Part shown: positions 13,861-20,864 of the stretch, piece after piece
How positions within the stretch are numbered: the stretch's first letter is position 1
Layout of the letters: each line of letters opens with the position of its first letter
Origin: Aquisphaera insulae
GTDB lineage: Bacteria > Planctomycetota > Planctomycetia > Isosphaerales > Isosphaeraceae
Direction: 5' to 3'
Assembly: GCF_011064615.1 (NCBI RefSeq)
Contig: NZ_JAALJH010000047.1
Location: 1 to 64,000 of the forward strand
Length of the DNA: 64,000 nt
Position numbers and translations under genes: made by a program
The notes under the pieces: model-generated
What the model was told of the DNA's origin: nothing
Databases searched by the model: none
The model's input: only the letters and a program-made list of their open reading frames with translations

Positions 13861-15324
13861 ATGAAAACGGCGCCGAAACGGCAAGCTGCCCCGGGGCCAC
13901 TGGACGATGACGGCCCGTCGACCGACGGCGACCTGCTCCGCCGGTTCGGTGCGGGGCGGGGCGAGGACGCGGAGGACGCGTTCGCGGCCCTGATGCGGCG
14001 GCACGGGCCGATGGTCCTCGGCGTCTGTCGGGGGATCCTGGGCGACCGCGAGGATGCCCACGACGCCTTCCAGGCCACGTTCCTGGTCCTGGCCCGCAAG
14101 GCGAGGACGGTCCGCCGAGGGAACTCGGCGGCGAGCTGGCTGCACGGGGTCGCGCGTCACGTCTCGCTGCGGCTCCGGGCCGCCGAGGCCCGGCGACGGG
14201 ACCATGAGCGGAGGACGGTGATCGTGCGCGAGGAACGGCCGGGCCTGACGCTCGAGGCGAGAGAGGTGATCCACGACGAGGTCGCCCGACTGCCGGCGAG
14301 ATTCCGCGAGCCGGTCGTGCTCTGCTTCCTGGAGGGGCTGACCGCGGAGGAGGCCGCCGAGCAGCTCGGGTGCCCGCGGGGGACGGTCCTGTCGCGGCTC
14401 GCCAGGGCGAAGGACCGCCTGCGAGGGGGCCTGGCCCGACGAGGCCTGGCCGCGCCGGCCGTCGCCGCCCTGCTGGCGGGCGGCATGGTCGAGAAGGCCG
14501 AGGCCGGGGCCTTCGAAGCGACGGCCCGGGCCGTGCTCGATGGCAAGGTCGGCCCCGCCGCGGCGGCCCTCGCCCGGGGCGAGGTCGTCGCGAGGCTCTG
14601 GATGGCCGCGGCGGCCCTCGGGATCGGCGGCGCGGCGGCCCTCGCCTGGTGGGCGAGCCGGGCCAGCGAGCCGCCCGCGCCCCCGCCGCCGATCGTGCTG
14701 GGGCCGGCCCCGTCCGGGGACGAGGCGATCCCGCTGAAGGCGACGGCCCTCAGGCAAATCGGCCTGGCCATCATCGAGCGGGCATCCAGCATCCCCCCGA
14801 CGAAGGTCCCCGCGGCCGAAGGGCGGCCGCTCCTGAGCTGGAGGGTGGCGATACTGCCCCTGATCGGCGAGCGCGACCTCTACGGCCGGTTCCATCTCGA
14901 CGAGCCCTGGGACAGCCCCCACAACCGGGCCCTGATCCCCGAGATGCCGGCCGCCTTCCTCACCACGGGCGAGGAGACGCGTGCCGACGGCCTGACGCAC
15001 TTCCGGGCCTTCGGGGGGCCCGACGCCGCGTTCGCCGGGCCGGACGGCGTCGAGCTGCGGGAGATGGCCGACGGGCGGGCCGACACCATCCTCCTCGTCG
15101 AGGCCGGCGAGGCCGTCCCGTGGACCCGCCCCGATGCCCTCGACCCCGGCCCCCCCTTGCCGCCCCTCGGCCGCCCCGACGGCGCGACCTTCCTCGCGCT
15201 CTTCGGCGACGGCGAGGTCCGGATCGTCCGCAAGGCGGCCGGAGAGGGGACGATCCGGGCCGCCGTCACGCGGTCGGGCGGCGAGCCGGTCCGGGGGACC
15301 GACCTCGGAGAAGTCGCCCCGTGA
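13861..15324 (+). CDS. ECF sigma factor with membrane helix and DUF1559-like C-terminal domain
   Basis: A 487-residue protein. Region 2 spans about residues 40-112 (FAALMRRHGPMVLGVCRGIL, AHDAFQATFLVLARKA), region 4 about 135-190 (LPARFREPVVLCFLEGLTAEEAA, RGTVLSRLARAKDRLR). Then comes an Ala-rich linker, one membrane helix at about 247-264, a proline-rich stretch, and an outside domain with LLSWRVAILPLIGERDLY and DSPHNRALIP, which resemble DUF1559 proteins. ECF factors with large C-terminal extensions are known in planctomycetes. The tail probably senses an envelope signal (inference). GGGGAG precedes the ATG. It is followed closely by two co-directional genes. Confidence 0.88.
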   Translation: MKTAPKRQAAPGPLDDDGPSTDGDLLRRFGAGRGEDAEDAFAALMRRHGPMVLGVCRGILGDREDAHDAFQATFLVLARKARTVRRGNSAASWLHGVARHVSLRLRAAEARRRDHERRTVIVREERPGLTLEAREVIHDEVARLPARFREPVVLCFLEGLTAEEAAEQLGCPRGTVLSRLARAKDRLRGGLARRGLAAPAVAALLAGGMVEKAEAGAFEATARAVLDGKVGPAAAALARGEVVARLWMAAAALGIGGAAALAWWASRASEPPAPPPPIVLGPAPSGDEAIPLKATALRQIGLAIIERASSIPPTKVPAAEGRPLLSWRVAILPLIGERDLYGRFHLDEPWDSPHNRALIPEMPAAFLTTGEETRADGLTHFRAFGGPDAAFAGPDGVELREMADGRADTILLVEAGEAVPWTRPDALDPGPPLPPLGRPDGATFLALFGDGEVRIVRKAAGEGTIRAAVTRSGGEPVRGTDLGEVAP

Positions 15325-15384
15325 TTGGCCGGTGTCCGCGTGGACGCCGGAATGCACCCTGCAAATCTGTTAAGGAGCGTTAGC

Positions 15385-16521
15385 GTGAGAGCGACCCCGT
15401 TCGTGAACGCCGCCCTGGTTGCCGTCGCGGCGGCCATCGGTCCCGCCGGGACGCGGGCGGACGATTCCTGGATCACGTTCCTGTCCCATCGGGAGGGCAA
15501 GAACATCCTCTACCGGATGCACCCCGGCGGCGAGCCGGAAGCCCTCTTCGGCGGCGAGATCAAGGACGCCCCCGGCCTGCCCGCCGGGATGAGCTGGCGG
15601 CGAGAGCCGCAGCGGAGCGTCCTGAGCCCGGACGGCTTGTACTTCCTGTCCCGGGCCCTCGATCGCGGCTCGCCGGCCGACCATTTCCGGTCGCCGCCGA
15701 GGTATCTCCTCCACCTGGGCCGGGTCGGCGGCGGCGAGACCCGGCTGCTCACGTCGGACGCCGGGGAGGCCTTCGCCTGGGCCCCGGACTCGAGGCGGTT
15801 CGTCTACGCCCGCTCGCTCTGGGGGCATCCGGCCACGATCCGCCACCCGGCCGCCCCTCGCACGGAGCTCGTCATCCAGGCCCTCGACGGGTCGGCCGAG
15901 GAGGTCATCCTGGACCGGCCGGGGTTCTGGGAGCCCTGCGACTGGTCGCCCGACGGCCGCCACCTGCTGGTCAAGTACCTGTCCACGCCGATCATCCAGT
16001 TCGCCTCGTCGGCGCTCTTCGAGCTGGACCTGGCCGCGGCCCGCAAGGCCCCGGACGCCGGCCGCGACGACCCGGGCGGCATCAAGGGGAGCGACAAGGA
16101 GCCGTCGGGCGGCGGCCTGCGGGCGATCCGGCCGCTGGCCCGGGGATTCCAGGGCGGGATGTCCCGCTATTCCCCCGACGGCCTGTCGATCGCGATCGCG
16201 AGCTCCTCCTTCAAGCCGCAGGGCGAGGGCCTGATCGATGCGTCGCGGTTCGCCTCGACGAACAAGGTCCTGAGCATCCGAGGGCGCGAAGGGGAGCCGG
16301 AGCGCATCCTCTGCGAGGGTTCGGACGTCTTCGACGGCCCGATCTGCTGGTCGCCCGACGGCAACCAGATCCTGTTCGCCCGCTGGGACGCGGGGAAGGG
16401 GCCCGTGGGCCCCGCCGAGGAGCCCGCCGGGGACGCCCTTTCGATCTGGTCGGTGGGCGCCGACGGCAAGAACCTGAGGCGGATCGCGAGCGGCTGGTGC
16501 CCCGACTGGCGAGGCAGATGA
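15385..16521 (+). CDS. Exported TolB-like beta-propeller protein
   Basis: A 378-residue protein with an N-terminal signal peptide (MRATPFVNAALVAVAAAIG) and several PD40/TolB-like repeats, seen as SPDGLYF, APDSRRF, SPDGRHL, SPDGLSI and SPDGNQILFA. It ends with KNLRRIASGWCPDW. Propellers of this kind bind proteins or glycans outside the cell. The GTG at 15385 has AAGGAG upstream, which decides the start; the frame is open to 15325. It lies between the ECF sigma gene and the permease-pilin fusion and is probably in one operon with them. Confidence 0.82.
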   Translation: MRATPFVNAALVAVAAAIGPAGTRADDSWITFLSHREGKNILYRMHPGGEPEALFGGEIKDAPGLPAGMSWRREPQRSVLSPDGLYFLSRALDRGSPADHFRSPPRYLLHLGRVGGGETRLLTSDAGEAFAWAPDSRRFVYARSLWGHPATIRHPAAPRTELVIQALDGSAEEVILDRPGFWEPCDWSPDGRHLLVKYLSTPIIQFASSALFELDLAAARKAPDAGRDDPGGIKGSDKEPSGGGLRAIRPLARGFQGGMSRYSPDGLSIAIASSSFKPQGEGLIDASRFASTNKVLSIRGREGEPERILCEGSDVFDGPICWSPDGNQILFARWDAGKGPVGPAEEPAGDALSIWSVGADGKNLRRIASGWCPDWRGR

Positions 16522-16555
16522 GGCCCGGGCCCGGGCCTCGAGGAGGATGGCTTCG

Positions 16556-19111
16556 ATGAGCTCACCGATGCGGCGGGCGCAGTCCTGGATTCGCGGACGA
16601 TCACGGCGGCTTCCCCTGGCCGCGTCGGTCCTCCTCATCGCCGTCGCCCTGGCCCCGACCGCCCCACTCTCCAACGAGGAGGGGGCGGCCGGGGCCGCCG
16701 GGCTTTACCGGACGATGGTGTGGATCGAGCTCGCGGTCGTCGCGACGACCGCCGTGGTGGGCGGCGGCGCGACGATCGCCGAGGAGCGGCGGCGGGGGAC
16801 CTGGGACGCGATCCGTCTCACGGACTGGACCGACCTGGAGATCGCCGCGAGGAAGGCGATCGGGGTGCTCCTCCAGGTCGGGGCCGTCGTCGCGCTCGCC
16901 CTGCCGGCCCACGTCGTCGGCGGTTGGCGGGGGATGGCCTCGTGGCCCCTGATCGCGGCCGTGCACGCGGTCCTCATCGGCTCGGGCCTGGCGATGGTCG
17001 GGCTCGGGCTGCTGGCCTCGGCGTGGACCGACCGGGGTCTCCACGGGGCGGCGCTCGCGGCCGCGGCCGTGCTCTTCCCCTGGTTCGGCGGGCTCGACTG
17101 GCTCGCCGGCCGGGGGATCGCCCCCGCGCTCTGCCGGACGCTGCAACCGGTCCGCCTCCTGGAGAGGGCACTCGGCGCGGCGGGCCGAGGGCCGAGGGTC
17201 GAGCCCGGGCCGTCGGCGACCTTCCTCGCGACCGCCTTCGCGGTCCTCGCGGCGACGATGGCGGGCGCGGCGACGGGCGTGCGGCGGCTCGGCGAGCGAG
17301 CACCACTCCGCGCCGGATCCCGGGCCCGAAGGCGGACCCGGAGCGTCGGGGATGATCCCGTCCGCTGGCGGGAGGCCCGCGACCCGGGAGGGAGGCGGAT
17401 CGCGCTGGGCGTCGCCCTGATCGCGGCCGCCGCCCTCGCGGGCGTCGTGGTCCGGGAATGGTCCCCGGGCGCGGCCGACGGCCGGCTCGGCCTCTCGGGG
17501 TCCGCGAACGGCGTCCTGCTCATCCTCACGCTCGCGCCGGCCGTGGCGGCGGGCCTGAGGTGTTCGGTCACGCTCGTGGACGAGCGCGCGCGGGGGACGC
17601 TCGACCTCCTCCTGATGGCCGGCCTGGAGGGCGCCGACCTGGTGCGTTCCAAGCTGGCGGCGATCCTCGCCCCGCTGGCGATGACGGTCCCCCTGGCGGC
17701 GGCCTCCGCCGTCTTCGCCTTCTCCGCCCACCCCCGTGGCCTCCTCGCCAGGAGGCCCTGGGTGGGCGCGGCGGAGGCCGCCCTCGTGGCCGCGGCCACG
17801 ACCCTGGCGACGGTCGGCCCGTCGCTCCTGATCTCCGCGACCGCCCGCTCGACCCGCCGGGCCCTGGTGCTGGGCCTGCTGCTGCTCGCCTGGATCGCGG
17901 CGGGCCCGCTGGTCGTCCTGATCGCCGCCCCTCCCGGCCTCCCCGCGCCGGCGGCCCAGGCGATCGCCAGCTTCGATCCGATCTACCAGGTCTCCGCCGT
18001 CGGCGCCCACGGCACCGGCTTCCTTTTCCCGGTGAGCACGCCGATGCTCCTCGCGGTGCTCGGCGTCGAGTCGTGCCTGGCCTGGGCCTTCCTGATCGCG
18101 GCCGGGCGGTGGTACGGCCGCAGGAGGCACGTCGTCCGCGTCACGGCTCGACGGAACGGCCCGCGCCGCGGGTTCACGCTGATCGAATTGCTCGTCGTGG
18201 TCCTCGTGGTCGCGATCCTCCTCGCCCTGCTGTTCCCGGCCGTCCAGGCCTCGCGCGAGGCATCGCGGCGGCTCCGGTGCATCAACAATCTGAAGCAGAT
18301 CGGGGCGGCGCTCAACGCCTACGCGGCCTCGACCGGGTCCTTGCCCCCCGGGAGGTCGTGGAACGGGTACTCCTTCTTCGTCCCGGTGCTGCCGCACCTC
18401 GACCAGTCGCCGCTCCACAACGCGATCAACATGAGTGTCCCCGTCTCCATGGCCGAGGATTACCCGGCCGGGACGCGGCCGGACGCCCACTACACGGCGG
18501 CCCTGACGAGGCTGGATGTCCTGACCTGCCCGAGCGACGGGCCGGCATCCTGGAACTCGGGGACGACCAGCTACGCGGGCTGCGTGGGCTACGGACGCCG
18601 CGGGGCGATCGAACCCGCCCGCGGGGTCTTCGCCGACGAGTGGTCCCCGGCCGCCGAGGTGACGCTCCTGTCCCAGGTCAGCGACGGCACCTCGAACACG
18701 ATTGCGGCCTCGGAGTGGGTGGTCGGGGCGGGACTCGGCGTGTCGTCCGACCCTCGGGGCAATATCTACACGATCCGCGACGCGCCCGACTTCGCCGCGT
18801 TCGTCGAGGCCTGCGACGCGAGCATGGGAGCCCGCCCGATGCTGCCCAACGGCAAGCGCTGCTTCTGGCTCCAGACGGGCCTGGCCTCGACCCTGTACGA
18901 CCACAACCAGGGGATCGGACGGCCGTCGTGCGACGACGGCGGCCACGCGACCGCCGACGGCTCCTGGACCGCCGCCAGCCGCCACCCCGGCGGGGCCTGT
19001 ACCCTGGCCCTGGACGGGCACGTCAGCTTCCGGAAGGAGGCGACGGCGCGGGCGGTCTGGCGGGCGCTGGGGACCCGATCGGGCGGCGAGGCCGTCACGG
19101 CGGCGGAATGA
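16556..19111 (+). CDS. ABC-2-like permease fused to a DUF1559 pseudopilin
   Basis: An 851-residue protein. Residues 1 to about 530 are a hydrophobic permease-like half with about 12 helices and the typical TIAEERRRGTWDAI and LVDERARGTLDLLLMAGL motifs of ABC-2 permeases. It continues in frame into a complete DUF1559 pseudopilin: RRGFTLIELLVVVLVV with the prepilin cleavage point at Gly539, EASRRLRCINNLKQIG, and the C-terminal HPGGACTLALDGHVSF block. No usable start codon lies in frame before the pilin part, though an AGGAGG sits at 18122-18127. The ATG at 16556 has GAGGAGG nine bases upstream. No ATPase gene is adjacent. Confidence 0.85.
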   Translation: MSSPMRRAQSWIRGRSRRLPLAASVLLIAVALAPTAPLSNEEGAAGAAGLYRTMVWIELAVVATTAVVGGGATIAEERRRGTWDAIRLTDWTDLEIAARKAIGVLLQVGAVVALALPAHVVGGWRGMASWPLIAAVHAVLIGSGLAMVGLGLLASAWTDRGLHGAALAAAAVLFPWFGGLDWLAGRGIAPALCRTLQPVRLLERALGAAGRGPRVEPGPSATFLATAFAVLAATMAGAATGVRRLGERAPLRAGSRARRRTRSVGDDPVRWREARDPGGRRIALGVALIAAAALAGVVVREWSPGAADGRLGLSGSANGVLLILTLAPAVAAGLRCSVTLVDERARGTLDLLLMAGLEGADLVRSKLAAILAPLAMTVPLAAASAVFAFSAHPRGLLARRPWVGAAEAALVAAATTLATVGPSLLISATARSTRRALVLGLLLLAWIAAGPLVVLIAAPPGLPAPAAQAIASFDPIYQVSAVGAHGTGFLFPVSTPMLLAVLGVESCLAWAFLIAAGRWYGRRRHVVRVTARRNGPRRGFTLIELLVVVLVVAILLALLFPAVQASREASRRLRCINNLKQIGAALNAYAASTGSLPPGRSWNGYSFFVPVLPHLDQSPLHNAINMSVPVSMAEDYPAGTRPDAHYTAALTRLDVLTCPSDGPASWNSGTTSYAGCVGYGRRGAIEPARGVFADEWSPAAEVTLLSQVSDGTSNTIAASEWVVGAGLGVSSDPRGNIYTIRDAPDFAAFVEACDASMGARPMLPNGKRCFWLQTGLASTLYDHNQGIGRPSCDDGGHATADGSWTAASRHPGGACTLALDGHVSFRKEATARAVWRALGTRSGGEAVTAAE

Positions 19112-19762
19112 TCAGGAGCCTTTCCTCCGCCTCGTCCCCCCGCCCCCGGCGGCCGATCGTCGCGCGTCCCCGGCGCGGGTCGCTCCGGCCGCCTCCGCGC
19201 GCAACCCCGAGATGAGGACGTCGACGAGGCGACGGGCCGCGGGCTTCCAGCTCGGGCCGGGGCCGATGCTGGCGACGCCGGCCAGCGCCCTGAGGAGGTC
19301 GAGCGGGTCGAAGTCCATGTGGATCTCGCCGGAGGCCCGCCCCACCAGCATGGTCAGCGACTGGCTCACCACCTCGCCGGACGCGGCGCGGAGCTCGCAC
19401 GTCCCCCGGACGAGGGAGTCGAGCGCCTCGGTCATCCCGTACTTAGTCTCGAGGTAGTCGACGAACACCAGCAGCCATTCCCGCAAGGCCTCCACCGGCG
19501 GGGACGCGGCGGACAGCCTCCTCGCCGCCTCTCCGAGCTGGTCGACCTCGTTGCGATAGACCGCCTCGATCAGGGCGTCGCGCGTCGGGAAATGGCGGTA
19601 GAGCGTCCCGATCCCCACGCCGGCCCTCCGCGCGATCTCGTCCAGGCTGGCCCCCGAGCCCTTCTCCGCGAAGGCCGCCTTCGCCACCTCCAGCAGGTGG
19701 GCACGGTTCCGCTGCGCATCGGCCCGCGGCCTGCGTGCCGGCGGCTCGCCATCACCGGGCAT
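19112..19762 (-). CDS. TetR-family transcriptional regulator
   Basis: A 216-residue regulator. The N-terminal helix-turn-helix is clear (HLLEVAKAAFAEKGSGASLDEIARRAGVGIGTLYRHFPTR-type order over residues about 22-65), followed by a helical ligand-binding domain. The C-terminus is basic and low in complexity. The ATG at 19762 is chosen for AAGGGG nine bases upstream; GTG at 19771 is possible. It is divergent from the SDR gene with two palindromic operators between, so it very likely represses that gene and itself. Confidence 0.9.
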   Translation of the reverse strand: MPGDGEPPARRPRADAQRNRAHLLEVAKAAFAEKGSGASLDEIARRAGVGIGTLYRHFPTRDALIEAVYRNEVDQLGEAARRLSAASPPVEALREWLLVFVDYLETKYGMTEALDSLVRGTCELRAASGEVVSQSLTMLVGRASGEIHMDFDPLDLLRALAGVASIGPGPSWKPAARRLVDVLISGLRAEAAGATRAGDARRSAAGGGGTRRRKGS

Positions 19763-19781
19763 GAAGATCACCCCTTGAAAA

Positions 19782-19820
19782 ACGGAGACATCCTCCGTAT
19801 TTTTCCGGAGACGCTCTCCG
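19782..19820. promoter_or_regulatory. Two palindromic operators between tetR and SDR genes
   Basis: ACGGAG-5-CTCCGT at 19782-19798 and CGGAGA-CGC-TCTCCG at 19806-19820 are inverted repeats sharing the GGAG/CTCC half-site, with centres about 23 bp apart. They lie in the only AT-richer part of the divergent intergenic region, as expected for TetR operators over the promoters. Confidence 0.75.
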
Positions 19821-19892
19821 TTTCAATCCTACTCCATCCGGGGCGGAATGTCATCCGCCGGGCGGAGCGGGGCGGCAGAGGGAGGAGATGGC

Positions 19893-20861
19893 ATGGCGGG
19901 GACTTTCAACGCGAGCTCGACGACCGACGAGGTGCTCGAGGGCGTGGACCTGGGCGGCAAGCGTGTGCTGGTGACCGGGGTCTCGGCCGGGCTGGGCGTC
20001 GAGACGGCGCGGGTGCTGGCGGCACGCGGGGCGCGAGTGGTCGGCGCGGCCAGGGACCTCGACAAGGCGAGGAGGGCGACCGCGCACGTCCTCGAGGGGG
20101 CGGCGAACGGCGGCGGCCTGGAGTTGATCGAGCTGGACCTCGCCTCGCTGGCGAGCGTGCGGGCCCGTGCCGACGCGCTCGTGGCGGATGGGCGGCCGTT
20201 CGACGTCGTGATCGCCAACGCGGGGGTGATGGCCACGCCCTTCGGGCACACGGCCGACGGCTTCGAGACGCAGTTCGGGACCAACCACCTGGGCCACTTC
20301 GCCTTCGTCAACCGGATCGCCGGGCTGATCGCGCCGGGCGGTCGGCTGGTGAACGTCTCCTCCGCCGGCCACCGCTACTCGGACGTGGACCTGGACGACC
20401 CGAACTTCGAACGGACGCCCTACGACCCGCGGGTCGCCTACGGCCGCTCGAAGACCGCCAATATCCTGTTCGCGGTCGAGTTCGATCGGCGGCATCGGCC
20501 GCGAGGCGTGCGGGCGACCGCGCTCCACCCGGGCGGGATCCGGACCGAGCTGGCACGCCACATCGGCGAGGACACCATCGCGGCGATGCTCGAGCAGATC
20601 AACGCCCAACTGGCCGCGGAGGGCCGGCCGCCTTTCCGGTGGAAGACGATCCCGCAAGGGGCGGCGACGTCCGTCTGGGCGGGGTTCGTCGCCGCCGCCG
20701 AGGAGGTCGGCGGCCGCTATTGCGAGGACTGCCACGTCTCGACGGTCACCGACGGCCCGATCAATCCCGCGCTCGGCGGCGTCCGCGCCTACGCGCTCGA
20801 TCCGGATCGCGCCCGGGCCCTCTGGGCGAAGAGCGAGGAGATGGTGGGCGAGCGATTCTGA
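19893..20861 (+). CDS. Short-chain dehydrogenase/reductase
   Basis: A 322-residue SDR of the WW-oxidoreductase/retinol-dehydrogenase-like type. The cofactor motif VTGVSAGLGVETA (residues about 28-40), NAGVMATP, the catalytic Ser in NVSSAGH and YGRSK (Tyr and Lys) are all present. The ATG at 19893 follows GGAGGAG. It is regulated by the divergent TetR gene (inference from the operators). Likely NADPH-dependent reduction of an aldehyde or ketone; the substrate is unknown. Confidence 0.9.
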   Translation: MAGTFNASSTTDEVLEGVDLGGKRVLVTGVSAGLGVETARVLAARGARVVGAARDLDKARRATAHVLEGAANGGGLELIELDLASLASVRARADALVADGRPFDVVIANAGVMATPFGHTADGFETQFGTNHLGHFAFVNRIAGLIAPGGRLVNVSSAGHRYSDVDLDDPNFERTPYDPRVAYGRSKTANILFAVEFDRRHRPRGVRATALHPGGIRTELARHIGEDTIAAMLEQINAQLAAEGRPPFRWKTIPQGAATSVWAGFVAAAEEVGGRYCEDCHVSTVTDGPINPALGGVRAYALDPDRARALWAKSEEMVGERF

Positions 20862-20864
20862 GGC

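Noticed and set aside
13453..15357. 634-codon minus-strand open frame opposite the sigma factor
   Set aside because: GC-driven shadow of the sigma factor gene; only its left end overlaps the real pseudogene fragment.
16601..19021. 806-codon minus-strand open frame
   Set aside because: Shadow of the permease-pilin gene, extremely rich in Arg, Gly and Asp.
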